NCBI GenBank assembly: GCA_902526565.1
Contig: CABZLP010000004.1
Span: 16,447-80,446 of the forward strand
DNA from: an uncultured Pelagibacteraceae bacterium
GTDB lineage: Bacteria; Pseudomonadota; Alphaproteobacteria; Pelagibacterales; AG-422-B15
Direction of reading: 5' to 3'
DNA length: 64,000 nucleotides
Positions 23,256-33,276 of the stretch are shown here, piece after piece; the stretch's first letter is position 1; each line of letters opens with the position of its first letter. The notes beneath the pieces were generated by a model. It saw nothing but the letters and a program-made list of their open reading frames with translations. It searched no databases and was not told where the DNA came from. The position numbers were made by a program, and so were the translations under genes.

Positions 23256-24152
23256 ATGAGTTTATCAGAATTTTTTATTACTTTTCCTGAAATGAGTAAG
23301 GAAAGTCTTCGGATATTTAAAAAGTCCATAGATGGGGCTTATAGGAACTTCTCAAGAGAATATGGCGATGCAATTGAAGCTGTATTTGATCCTGTATTAT
23401 ATTTTTTAGTTTGGTTTGAAAAACTATTACAAAACTCACCTTGGCCATTAGTAATTTTAGTAATTCTTATACTAGTTTATTTAGGCAGCAGAAGTATCTA
23501 TCTAACAATTGGATCGTTATTTGCACTACTTCTTATAGGCTACTTTGGTATGTGGGAAGATACAATGTCAACTGTCAGTATCATTGGCGTATGTACTTTC
23601 ATGTCTATAGGTCTTGGAATACCAATTGGCATTGCAATGTCAAACTCTGACCGAGCTCGAGCCGCCATTACCCCTATTCTTGATGTTATGCAAACTATGC
23701 CTTCATTTGTATATTTGATTCCAGTCGTAATGCTTTTAGGAATTGGAAAAATCCCAGGTTTACTTGCAGTTATTATTTATGCCATCCCCCCCATTATTAG
23801 ACTAACTGACTTAGGAATTAGAGAAGTTGATAAGGAAGTTCTTGAAGCGGCAGATGCTTTTGGCGCAAATAAGAGGCAAAAGTTATTTAGAGTTCAATTG
23901 CCACTTGCTTTACCTACTATATTTGCAGGAATTAACCAAACTATAATGATGGCACTAGCAATGGTTGTCATAGCCTCGATGATTGGAGTTAAGGGTCTTG
24001 GTCAGCCAGTATTAAAGGCAATTACCAACCAGTATTTTACTATGGGATTACTTAATGGACTTGCTATTGTCGCATTAGCAATAATATTTGATCGAGTTTC
24101 TCAATCTTTTGGAAAAAGATTACAACAACATAGGTCAGGTTCTCGTGAATAA
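23256..24152 (+). CDS. Glycine betaine/proline-type ABC transporter permease (ProW-like)
   Basis: LDVMQTMPSFVYLIPVVMLLGIGKIPGLLAVIIYAIPPIIRLTDLGIREV. Confidence 0.94.
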   Translation: MSLSEFFITFPEMSKESLRIFKKSIDGAYRNFSREYGDAIEAVFDPVLYFLVWFEKLLQNSPWPLVILVILILVYLGSRSIYLTIGSLFALLLIGYFGMWEDTMSTVSIIGVCTFMSIGLGIPIGIAMSNSDRARAAITPILDVMQTMPSFVYLIPVVMLLGIGKIPGLLAVIIYAIPPIIRLTDLGIREVDKEVLEAADAFGANKRQKLFRVQLPLALPTIFAGINQTIMMALAMVVIASMIGVKGLGQPVLKAITNQYFTMGLLNGLAIVALAIIFDRVSQSFGKRLQQHRSGSRE

Positions 24153-25161
24153 GACGAAGATCAAAATATCTAACCTTTATAAAATTTTTGGCAATAACTC
24201 TAAAAAATATATTCCAAAAGTACGTAACGGTATGTCAAAAGATGAACTACTTACTAAATATAATCATGTATTAGGTTTAGATGACATCAATTTGAATGTT
24301 GCTGAACAATCTATACAGGTAGTCATGGGTTTATCTGGGTCAGGCAAGTCAACATTAATAAGACATATAAACAGATTGATTGAACCAACGGAGGGAAGTG
24401 TATTAATTGATGATCAAGATATTACAAAACTGAATAACTCTGAATTACTTGAATTCAGAAGAAATCGAACTGGTATGGTCTTTCAGAGGTTTGCTCTTTT
24501 TCCTCATCAGAATATTATTGATAATGTTAAATTTGGTCTCAGTATAAAAAATATAGAAAAAGCAGAATCAAATGACAAAGCAAAGTTCTGGATTGATAAA
24601 GTGGGCTTAAATGGTTTTGAATATAAGTTTCCTAATCAGTTATCAGGAGGAATGCAACAAAGGGTCGGCTTAGCAAGAGCTCTTGCAACTGATCCAGATA
24701 TCCTGCTGATGGACGAGGCTTTTAGTGCTCTTGATCCACTAATCAGAACTGATATGCAAGACCAGCTATTAGAGTTACAAAAAAATTTAAAAAAAACTAT
24801 TATGTTTATAACCCATGACCTTGATGAGGCATTAAAATTAGGTGATCGTATTTCAATACTTAACGGCGGGAAACTTGTTCAAGATGGCACTGCTGAGGAC
24901 ATATTAATGAGTCCAGCTGATGAGTACGTCAAAAACTTTGTAAAAGACGTTAATAGAGCTAAAGTTTTAAAAATAAAATCAATTATGAATTTTTCAGGAG
25001 TACAGAATAATTCTGATGCTTTTGTAAAACTAGATGACAATATAGAAAGCTGTTTGCCAAAAATACTTGAAAGCGAGCATGAATTAAATGTATTTGATGA
25101 TAAGAACAAATTCGTAGGCTCAATCTCAAGAAATAATGTTGCCGATATTCTTAAAAATTAA
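24145..25161 (+). CDS. Glycine betaine/proline-type ABC transporter ATPase (ProV-like; GTG start)
   Basis: VVMGLSGSGKSTLIRHINRLIEPTEGSVLIDDQDI; LSGGMQQRVGLARALATDPDILLMDEAFSALDPLIR. ORF track starts upstream at 24088; GTG 24145 overlaps permease end and fits better. Confidence 0.93.
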   Translation: MNKTKIKISNLYKIFGNNSKKYIPKVRNGMSKDELLTKYNHVLGLDDINLNVAEQSIQVVMGLSGSGKSTLIRHINRLIEPTEGSVLIDDQDITKLNNSELLEFRRNRTGMVFQRFALFPHQNIIDNVKFGLSIKNIEKAESNDKAKFWIDKVGLNGFEYKFPNQLSGGMQQRVGLARALATDPDILLMDEAFSALDPLIRTDMQDQLLELQKNLKKTIMFITHDLDEALKLGDRISILNGGKLVQDGTAEDILMSPADEYVKNFVKDVNRAKVLKIKSIMNFSGVQNNSDAFVKLDDNIESCLPKILESEHELNVFDDKNKFVGSISRNNVADILKN

Positions 25162-26300
25162 GGATTTAAATTATTCAAATAATTTAGTCTTCCTATTATT
25201 TCATCTCTATCGATATAATATCCCTGTAAGTGCCTCTCACCAGAATTGGCATCGTATTCTTTTCGACCGTGAAGTACTCGTCTATTGTTAAAGCTGAATA
25301 TATCCCCAGCTTTAAGTCTGAAATTTATTTCAAATTTAGGATCGTGGAGTAAAGCGATTAGTTTTCGGTAGGCTTGGTAAAACTTATCCATTTGGTTGGG
25401 GTTACAGTCCATAACTCCCATATAAGCAACACTAAACCTTATATCGTTAAAATCATTATTGTGATCTAAAGAAAATAGAGGTTTATGCATTACCCTTATA
25501 GCATTTGAAGTATAATCTCTATTTACAAATTTTACAGGAGTCTCTAAGAGAGTTTCAAAATATTCTGTAAAATTTTCTTTCATGTAACTAGCAACTTTGA
25601 ACCCATCTACTGCGACCGACTCGCCTCCAGAAGCATTATTGATCAAGCAATGCAAGAATTGATATCCTGGTGCTATTTCATAGTATGGAAGATCTAAATG
25701 GTTCCTTAATGCAGCTGCGGTATAAGCTGAATTGTTAGGATTAGGAATATCAATAACCTCAAAAGGTGTTTTAAAAAATGTTTCTCTATGATGACTAATA
25801 TTAGCAATAACATCAAAACCGGATTCCTTATCCGTAGGTGCATTCTTAACAATAGAAATACCTTTGTAGTGAAGTTGCTCAAGCCACTTTTTAATTCCAT
25901 CATCTCCACTAATAATTTCTTTATAGTCTATTTGAATGTCCTCAAAATTACTTTCTATACTATGATCCCACAGAAAATATGGCGAAATATACTTTTTTTT
26001 ACTTTTAAGTGTATAGCAATTATGTCTTAGCCAATCGCTATCATAGTAGCTTGTATGATCACCTTCACTCCATTCAATCTCAAGCGCCCCTTTATCATTT
26101 ATCTTATAAGACTTTGGATGAATATCATCTGTAACCGTTAAAAGGTTAAAAGTTCTCTCTCTTGCGGTTGGATGAACTTCCGATGGACAATTATCTCTCA
26201 GCCATAAAAAATTAAATTTACTTTGTTCACCATCGCTCCAATCAACTAGAATTGATTTTCCATTCCGTTTCAATGATGCAATAGATGGATTTTGACTCAT
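25158..26300 (-). CDS. Gamma-butyrobetaine hydroxylase-like 2OG-Fe(II) dioxygenase (TauD superfamily)
   Basis: N-terminal LWLRDNCPSEVHPTARERTFNLL; AALRNHLDLPYYEIAPGYQFLHCL (HxD); FSFNNRRVLHGRKEY (distal His). Confidence 0.85.
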   Translation of the reverse strand: MSQNPSIASLKRNGKSILVDWSDGEQSKFNFLWLRDNCPSEVHPTARERTFNLLTVTDDIHPKSYKINDKGALEIEWSEGDHTSYYDSDWLRHNCYTLKSKKKYISPYFLWDHSIESNFEDIQIDYKEIISGDDGIKKWLEQLHYKGISIVKNAPTDKESGFDVIANISHHRETFFKTPFEVIDIPNPNNSAYTAAALRNHLDLPYYEIAPGYQFLHCLINNASGGESVAVDGFKVASYMKENFTEYFETLLETPVKFVNRDYTSNAIRVMHKPLFSLDHNNDFNDIRFSVAYMGVMDCNPNQMDKFYQAYRKLIALLHDPKFEINFRLKAGDIFSFNNRRVLHGRKEYDANSGERHLQGYYIDRDEIIGRLNYLNNLNP

Positions 26301-26303
26301 AGC

Positions 26304-27275
26304 TTATTTAAATTTGTTATATTTTTTGTCCCAATTTGGAAACTTATTCTTTTGATTTTTATTTAAAGTTTTCATAATTTCAATCAAAAATAAATCTCTT
26401 TGCTCCTCAAGCTCTTTGATGCTAAATTTTCCAGCCTGTTTTTTCGTGCCAGAAATCATTGATTCTTTTAGTTTACTAGATAATTCAGGTGCTTTCAATT
26501 TAGTCCAAGGCAGCTTTAGAGCAGGACCAAACTGCTCTAACATATGTTTCATTCCCGTTTCTCCACCAGCTAAATGAAATGTTAAACATACCCCCATAAA
26601 AGCCCATCTTAATCCAGGCCCGTACACAATAGCGTCATCAACTTCTTCAGTTGATGCTACGCCATCATTTATTATATGCAAGGCCTCACGCCATAAAGCT
26701 TCTTGAAGTCTATCTGAAATGTATCCTTCTATCTCTTTTCGAACAACAAGGGGTCGCATTCCAATATGTTCATATATTTTTTTTAATTTTTTTACATTTG
26801 TATGACTAGTCTTTTTACCAGCTACAATCTCAACAAGCGGTAACAAGTATACTGGATTAAATGGATGTCCAATTAATACCCTTTCAGGAAATTTACATGT
26901 AGATTGAATTTTTGATGGTAGTAATCCAGAGGAACTGGATGCAATTATAATATTTTTTGGAATGACATTATCAATTTTTTTTAGAATATTTTTTTTAATT
27001 TTTTCATTCTCAGGTACGTTTTCCTGAACGAAGGTTGTTTCATGTAAAGCGTCATCTATGTTAGTAAAAACTTTAAGTTTCTTCAACGAAGCATTTTTGT
27101 TTAAACCTATCTTTTTAAGACTTTTAAATGCAAAGTGAACATTTTTTTTTAATTTCTCAAGTGAGTCAATATTTGGGTCATAAGCTTTAACAATATAGCC
27201 TTTAGCAAGAAATCGTGCCACCCATCCAGCACCAATTACACCTGTTCCAATAATCGAAACAATTTTTTTTTTCAA
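26304..27275 (-). CDS. 3-hydroxyacyl-CoA dehydrogenase family, probable L-carnitine dehydrogenase (no fused thioesterase domain)
   Basis: [50 protein letters not shown]; linked to BBOX-like and BKACE genes. Confidence 0.82.
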   Translation of the reverse strand: MKKKIVSIIGTGVIGAGWVARFLAKGYIVKAYDPNIDSLEKLKKNVHFAFKSLKKIGLNKNASLKKLKVFTNIDDALHETTFVQENVPENEKIKKNILKKIDNVIPKNIIIASSSSGLLPSKIQSTCKFPERVLIGHPFNPVYLLPLVEIVAGKKTSHTNVKKLKKIYEHIGMRPLVVRKEIEGYISDRLQEALWREALHIINDGVASTEEVDDAIVYGPGLRWAFMGVCLTFHLAGGETGMKHMLEQFGPALKLPWTKLKAPELSSKLKESMISGTKKQAGKFSIKELEEQRDLFLIEIMKTLNKNQKNKFPNWDKKYNKFK

Positions 27276-28156
27276 CTTTTTAATCCAAGATGTATTCTTG
27301 CTTCATCAGGACTCATTACATTTGAACCTAAATTATTAATTATTGTAGCAGCTTTTTCAACAAGCGATCCATTCGTAGCATAAACACCTTTTTCTAAATA
27401 AAGATTGTCCTCAAGTCCAACTCTAACATTGCCTCCTAATAAAACAGCTTGTGCTACCATCGGCATTTGATTAATTCCGATTCCAAATGCGCCCCAGTTA
27501 CTGCCTTTAGGTATCATATCAACCATGTTTTTCATTGACCCAGTGGTTGCAGGCGCACCGTAAGGTATACCTAAACAAATTTGAAACAATGACGGCTGAT
27601 CTAGTAAGCCCTCTTCTAACATTTGATTTGCAAACCATAGATGACCTGTATCAAAGACTTCTAGTTCAGGTTTTACTCCTAATTCTTGAATTCTCTTAGC
27701 ACCTATTCTTAATTGTTCAGGAGTTCCAACATAGATCATATTTCCGTCACCAAAATTTAGAGTTCCACAATCTAAGGAACATATATCAGGCAGTAGTTCT
27801 TCAACATGACTGAGTCTTTCAAGTGCATTTACAAAATCAGTATTAGAACCAAAGTTTAACAAATCATCTTCTGGACCAATTTCTATATCTCCTCCCATTC
27901 CACTTGTAAGATTAATTATCACATTGGTTCCGCTATCTTTAATTCGGCTTATAACTTCTTTGTAAAGTTCATTATCCCGGGATCCCTGTCCAGTTTCAGG
28001 ATTTCGAACATGAATATGGGCTATGGCAGCTCCAGCATTAGCAGCCTCAATAGACGCGTTTGCTATTTGTTCAGGAGTAACAGGAATATTAGGATGCTTT
28101 CCAACAGAGTCTCCTGATCCAGTAACTGCACAAGAAATTATAACATTTTTATTCAT
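27272..28156 (-). CDS. BKACE family (3-keto-5-aminohexanoate cleavage enzyme-like), probable dehydrocarnitine cleavage enzyme
   Basis: [68 protein letters not shown]. Confidence 0.87.
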   Translation of the reverse strand: MNKNVIISCAVTGSGDSVGKHPNIPVTPEQIANASIEAANAGAAIAHIHVRNPETGQGSRDNELYKEVISRIKDSGTNVIINLTSGMGGDIEIGPEDDLLNFGSNTDFVNALERLSHVEELLPDICSLDCGTLNFGDGNMIYVGTPEQLRIGAKRIQELGVKPELEVFDTGHLWFANQMLEEGLLDQPSLFQICLGIPYGAPATTGSMKNMVDMIPKGSNWGAFGIGINQMPMVAQAVLLGGNVRVGLEDNLYLEKGVYATNGSLVEKAATIINNLGSNVMSPDEARIHLGLKS

Positions 28157-28225
28157 AAGATTATGAAGTTACAATATTAAAAAGAATTTACAATTTGAAT
28201 AGTATAGTATGTAATAAAAAACAAA

Positions 28226-29650
28226 ATGGAAAATCTTCAAAAATTTTATATTAACGGTAAATGGGTAATACCTGATTCAACTAAAACAATGGCGGTTCTC
28301 AACCCTGCAACTGAAGATTTGATAGGTGAGATAATCCTCGGTAATTCTAAAGATGTAGATATTGCCGTGAGTGCTGCAAAAAATGCATTTAATAGCTTTT
28401 CTAAAACTTCTAAGAGTGATCGTTTAGAATTACTTAATAACATTAGGCAGATTTCTGAAAAAAGGTTTGAAGATCTTGCAGATGCAATGACATCTGAAAT
28501 GGGAGCTCCTCATAGAATGGCTAGAGATGCACAGGCAGATGCAGCGATAGGACATTTAGATGGGTTTATTGATGCATTAAAAAAGCATGAAGAAAAAATT
28601 GTTCTTTCTAATACAGATGTACTTTTAAAAGAGCCAATAGGAGTTTGTGGTTTAATTACTCCCTGGAACTGGCCAATTAATCAAATTACATTGAAGGTAC
28701 TTCCTGTGATTGCTACAGGATGTACATGTATTTTAAAGCCATCTGAGCATACACCTTTATCAGCGATAGTTTATGCTGAAATTCTTGATGAGGCTGGAGT
28801 TCCTGATGGCGTATTTAATTTAGTACATGGAGATGGAGAGGGGGTAGGCGTGTCGATGTCTCGGCATCCAGATATAGAAATGATGTCATTTACTGGTTCA
28901 AAAAGAGGAGGTAAGTCAGTTACCATTGAATCTGCTGAGACTGTAAAAAAAGTAACATTAGAATTAGGCGGCAAATCACCTAACATTGTATTTGCGGATT
29001 GTGACTTAGAGGAAAAAGTAAAAGATTCAGTAAATGAATGTATGTTTAACACTGGACAATCTTGTGATGCTCCTACAAGGTTACTGGTAGAAAAAAAATG
29101 CTACGATGATGTAATTGATATTGCAAAAAAAACTGCTAAAGAAATTAAGGTAGGCGATCCAACACTAGATGGTGACCATCTGGGACCACTCTTTGATAAA
29201 ATACAATTTGATCGAGTTCAAAATATGATTCAAGTTGGTATTGATGAGGGGGCAAAATTACTAGCAGGGGGCCTTGGAAAGCCTGATGGTCACGAAAAAG
29301 GATGGTTTGTAAAGCCAACAATTTTTTATGATGTAAAGAATAATATGAGAATTGCTCAAGAAGAAATATTTGGTCCGGTACTAGTGATAATTCCTTTTGA
29401 TGACGAGGATGAGGCAATCAGAATAGCAAATGATACTCCTTATGGTCTTGCAGCCTATCTGCAAACGGGAGATAAAGAAAGAGCTGAACGTGTCTCAAGG
29501 CAATTAAGAGCAGGTGGTATTCATGTTAATGGTGGTGGCTATAATTATGGTTCACCTTTTGGGGGATATAAAGAATCTGGCAATGGCCGAGAAGGTGGAG
29601 ACATGGGGCTAGAAGATTACCTAGAAACTAAAGCACTTCACATTGCTTAA
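28226..29650 (+). CDS. Aldehyde dehydrogenase family protein
   Basis: ITPWNWPINQITLKVLPVIATGCTCILKPSEHTP; LELGGKSPNIVFADCD; FNTGQSCDAPTRLLV (catalytic Cys). Confidence 0.93.
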   Translation: MENLQKFYINGKWVIPDSTKTMAVLNPATEDLIGEIILGNSKDVDIAVSAAKNAFNSFSKTSKSDRLELLNNIRQISEKRFEDLADAMTSEMGAPHRMARDAQADAAIGHLDGFIDALKKHEEKIVLSNTDVLLKEPIGVCGLITPWNWPINQITLKVLPVIATGCTCILKPSEHTPLSAIVYAEILDEAGVPDGVFNLVHGDGEGVGVSMSRHPDIEMMSFTGSKRGGKSVTIESAETVKKVTLELGGKSPNIVFADCDLEEKVKDSVNECMFNTGQSCDAPTRLLVEKKCYDDVIDIAKKTAKEIKVGDPTLDGDHLGPLFDKIQFDRVQNMIQVGIDEGAKLLAGGLGKPDGHEKGWFVKPTIFYDVKNNMRIAQEEIFGPVLVIIPFDDEDEAIRIANDTPYGLAAYLQTGDKERAERVSRQLRAGGIHVNGGGYNYGSPFGGYKESGNGREGGDMGLEDYLETKALHIA

Positions 29651-29671
29651 GGAATAATAAAATTTTATGAT

Positions 29672-31618
29672 ATGCCAAGGTTGCTTTGGAGCCCATCTAA
29701 GGAAAGAGTAAAAAAAACAAACCTATATAATTATTTTATTTTTTTAAAAGAAAAAAACAAAATTCAATTAAGTTTTGATTATAGTAAACTCTGGTCCTGG
29801 AGCATTAGTCATCCTGCTGAATTTTGGTTGAGCTTAATAGATTATTTAGGCATACAGTATAAAGGAAGCTCTAGCCCAGTTATTGAAAAGGATAAATTTA
29901 TATACAATCAAGAATTTTTTAAAAATATTAAAGTTAATTATGCCGAAAATATTTTATCTAATCTTAACTCATGTCCGATTACCTTTATCAATGAACTTGG
30001 TTTCAAGAAAAGTTATTATAAGGAAGATTTAGTATCAAAAACGTCAACATTAGCTAACTATTTTAGATCTATAGGGATTAAAAAAGGAGATCGGATTGCG
30101 GCTGTTGCAGTAAACAGTGCTGAGACATTAATTGCATTTTTAGCAGTGAACTCTATCGGGGCGATTTGGTCATCTTGCTCGCCAGATTTTGGTGAGGTAG
30201 CTATTTTAGATCGTTTTAATCAAATAAAACCAAAAGTATTATTATATTCTAAAATTTATTTATATGGTGGAAAAAAATTTGATATTGAAAAGAAAATAAA
30301 AAATGTGATTAATAATATCAAAACACTTGAACATACCATTTGCATTAATTATCCAGACAAGAAACTGGATAAAGAAATAGATAAAATAAGCTTAAATTCA
30401 ATTTTTCAAAAAGAAACTTACCAAGAAAAAATTATTTTTGAAGAAAACTTATTTAATGACCCAATGTATATTCTTTATTCTAGTGGAACAACTGGAAAAC
30501 CTAAATGCATAGTTCATAATACTGGTGGACCACTTTTACAACATATAAAGGAGCAACAGCTTCACTGTGATCTTAAAATAGGTGACAAATTATTTTATTA
30601 TACAACCTGTGGATGGATGATGTGGAATTGGCTTATTACAGGCTTAGCGTCAGGAGTTTCATTAGTGCTTTATGATGGATCCCCATTTTATCCAGAGCAA
30701 GAAACCCTTTTTAAAATTGCTGAAGAAGAAGAAATTACGTGTTTTGGAACAAGTGCAAAATTTATTGATGCTTTAAGAAATAATAAGGTAAATATTTTAG
30801 AAAAATATAATTTAGGAAGACTTCAATCAATATTAAGCACAGGGTCACCACTTATAAGTGAGAGTTTTGAGTATGTGTACGAATTCATTAAAAAAGATAT
30901 ACATCTCGCGTCCATTAGTGGAGGGACAGACATTGTTTCTTGCTTTGTAGGTGGCAATCCAATGTTGCCAGTTTACTCTGGTGAAATACAAAGTAAGTGT
31001 CTTGGGGTTGATGTAGATGTCTTTGATGAAAAAGGTCGTGTTACGCCTCAAAAAGGTGAGCTGGTATGCAAATCACCGCTTCCATCTATGCCGATTGGAT
31101 TTTGGAATGACTTAAATAAAGAGAAATATATTAAATCATACTTTTCAAAATTTAAGAATGTATGGACACAAGGTGATTACGCTAAAATATCTCAAAATAA
31201 TGGAATAGTCATTTATGGACGGTCAGACTCAACATTAAATCCTGGTGGAATTAGAATTGGAACTGCTGAAATATATAGGTCTGTCGAGAAAATAGATGAA
31301 ATTGTTGAATCTATCGTAGTTGATCAGTCTTGGAGCAATGACACAAGAATTATTTTATTTGTTAAACTTCAAAATGATATTGAACTTAATCAAGTTATTA
31401 TTGATAAAATTAAATATAATATTAGATCTTCTAATTCCATAAGACATGTACCCGCAAAAATTATTAAAGTAAGTGATATACCTAGAACAAGAAGTGGCAA
31501 AATAGCAGAAATTACTGTGAGGGATATAATCAATGGCATGAAAATAAAGAATTTAGAGGCCTTAGCCAATCCTGCTTGTTTATCGGAATATGAAAATATT
31601 GAAGAATTAAAAAATTAG
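29672..31618 (+). CDS. Acetoacetate-CoA ligase (acetoacetyl-CoA synthetase)
   Basis: 648 aa; YILYSSGTTGKPKCIVHNTGGPLLQHIKEQQLHCDLKIGDKLFYYTTCGWMMWNWLITGLASG. Confidence 0.9.
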   Translation: MPRLLWSPSKERVKKTNLYNYFIFLKEKNKIQLSFDYSKLWSWSISHPAEFWLSLIDYLGIQYKGSSSPVIEKDKFIYNQEFFKNIKVNYAENILSNLNSCPITFINELGFKKSYYKEDLVSKTSTLANYFRSIGIKKGDRIAAVAVNSAETLIAFLAVNSIGAIWSSCSPDFGEVAILDRFNQIKPKVLLYSKIYLYGGKKFDIEKKIKNVINNIKTLEHTICINYPDKKLDKEIDKISLNSIFQKETYQEKIIFEENLFNDPMYILYSSGTTGKPKCIVHNTGGPLLQHIKEQQLHCDLKIGDKLFYYTTCGWMMWNWLITGLASGVSLVLYDGSPFYPEQETLFKIAEEEEITCFGTSAKFIDALRNNKVNILEKYNLGRLQSILSTGSPLISESFEYVYEFIKKDIHLASISGGTDIVSCFVGGNPMLPVYSGEIQSKCLGVDVDVFDEKGRVTPQKGELVCKSPLPSMPIGFWNDLNKEKYIKSYFSKFKNVWTQGDYAKISQNNGIVIYGRSDSTLNPGGIRIGTAEIYRSVEKIDEIVESIVVDQSWSNDTRIILFVKLQNDIELNQVIIDKIKYNIRSSNSIRHVPAKIIKVSDIPRTRSGKIAEITVRDIINGMKIKNLEALANPACLSEYENIEELKN

Positions 31619-31632
31619 TTTTATATTTTTTT

Positions 31633-32724
31633 ATGGATTTTAATTATGACTCAAAAGAAATAAGGTTTTTTATTGGAGAAGAGCAATATAAGCTTCATCC
31701 TTTATGGATGAGAGAACGGTCATTAGAAGAAGGAGCAGTCGATCAAAATTCACTACAACGACTATATGACCCAGAGAAAATCACTGAAAATTTAGAAATC
31801 AAAGAAGTAAATAAGTTAGACGAAGATAAACTATTAATTAAATTCTCAGATAATCATGTAGCTAAATATTGCATAAAAAACCTAATTAAAGAGATAAAGA
31901 GAGCTAAAGGACTTCCTGATAAAGTTTTTTGGAATAAAGACAGTATCTCTCTTAGAAAGTTTAAATTTGATTATAATACGAATGAAAATAAACAAATTTA
32001 TGAGATATTAGAATATTACCATAGATACGGATTTGCAATTGTAAGCAAACTCAAACCTGAAGATGGTGAGATTATAAATTTTGCGAAAAAAATTGGATAT
32101 ATAAGAGAAACTAATTTTGGAAAATTGTTTAACGTTAAGTCTCAAAAACAACCAAACGATTTAGCATATACATCCATTAAATTAGAGTCTCATACTGATA
32201 ATCCATATCGAAAACCAGTACCTTCTATTCAATTTCTTTTTTGTATTCATAATAGTTGCCAAGGAGGCGACTCAACAATTGTTGATGGATTTAAGGTTGC
32301 AGAAGACTTAAAAAATGAAAATCCAAATGCGTTTAATACTCTTTCGAATACTCTTATCAATTTTAAATTTAAAGACAAAGATGCCATACTGGAAAAAACA
32401 GGTAAGATCATCAAGTTAAGTGAACGAGGAGAGATAAAGCAAATTAAGTATAGCAACAGACTGGATTTTGTTTTTTATCAAGACCCTAAAAAGCTTGATG
32501 AATTTTATGCGTCAAAAAGAGTGATGCACAAAATGATAAATTCTTCTAAATATATATTTAAGTTTCGCTTAGAACCTGGAGACTTAATTATTATGAATAA
32601 TTATCGAACACTTCATGGCAGAACAAGTTATAATACAGCTGAAGGCAATAGATGGCTGCAGGGATTATATATAGACCATGATTCCGCAGAAAGTAAGTTT
32701 AAATTACTATCAGAGGAAATATAA
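31633..32724 (+). CDS. BBOX-like 2OG-Fe(II) dioxygenase, candidate TmpA (2-(trimethylammonio)ethylphosphonate dioxygenase)
   Basis: HPLWMRERSLEEGAVDQNSLQRLYDPEKI; LESHTDNPYRKPVPSIQFLFCIHNSCQGGDSTIVDGF (HxD); YRTLHGRTSY (distal His). Immediately followed by an HD oxygenase-like gene. Confidence 0.6.
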   Translation: MDFNYDSKEIRFFIGEEQYKLHPLWMRERSLEEGAVDQNSLQRLYDPEKITENLEIKEVNKLDEDKLLIKFSDNHVAKYCIKNLIKEIKRAKGLPDKVFWNKDSISLRKFKFDYNTNENKQIYEILEYYHRYGFAIVSKLKPEDGEIINFAKKIGYIRETNFGKLFNVKSQKQPNDLAYTSIKLESHTDNPYRKPVPSIQFLFCIHNSCQGGDSTIVDGFKVAEDLKNENPNAFNTLSNTLINFKFKDKDAILEKTGKIIKLSERGEIKQIKYSNRLDFVFYQDPKKLDEFYASKRVMHKMINSSKYIFKFRLEPGDLIIMNNYRTLHGRTSYNTAEGNRWLQGLYIDHDSAESKFKLLSEEI

Positions 32725-33276
32725 ATGGAAAAAGTAAAATTTACTCAGATGAAAGATGGCACAAAAGAAGATTATGAACTTTTAAGTAAGTATGAAGAAA
32801 AGTTTTCAAAAGATCTTCCTGATAGAATATTAGACGCTTTGAGAAATCTAGATAGTTCAGTTGATGGTTATCAAGTAACAAGGTTAGAGCATTCACTTCA
32901 ATCAGCAACTCGAGCTGAAAAAGATGGCGCAGATGAAGAAATGGTGGTGGCAACTCTTATACATGATATTGGAGATAATCTTGCCCCATATAATCATAGT
33001 CAACTTGTTGCCTCAGTTTTAAGGCCGTATGTTTCTGAAAAAGTATATTGGATTATGCTTCATCACGGGATTTTTCAAGAATATTACTATGCTCATCACA
33101 TAGGAAGGGATCGTAATGCTAGAGAAAAATTCAAAGATCATCCTTACTATCAAGATGCAGTGGATTTTTGTGAAAAGTGGGATCAAAAATCATTTGATCC
33201 AGATTATGAATCCTATTCTCTTGAATATTTTGAACCAAAAGTAAGGAAGCTTTTCTCTAAGGAGCCAAATTTTTAA
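32725..33276 (+). CDS. HD-domain protein of the PhnZ/TmpB mixed-valent diiron oxygenase type, candidate TmpB
   Basis: RLEHSLQSATRAEKDGADEEMVVATLIHDIGD resembles PhnZ LEHSLQ...GADNEMVLAALLHDLG; further metal-ligand candidates NHSQ, LHHG, KWD. Confidence 0.65.
   Translation: MEKVKFTQMKDGTKEDYELLSKYEEKFSKDLPDRILDALRNLDSSVDGYQVTRLEHSLQSATRAEKDGADEEMVVATLIHDIGDNLAPYNHSQLVASVLRPYVSEKVYWIMLHHGIFQEYYYAHHIGRDRNAREKFKDHPYYQDAVDFCEKWDQKSFDPDYESYSLEYFEPKVRKLFSKEPNF

Noticed and set aside
28170-28200. Direct repeat TTACAAT in the BKACE/ALDH divergent promoter
   Set aside because: 7-bp AT-rich repeat; too short and low complexity to support a regulator site.
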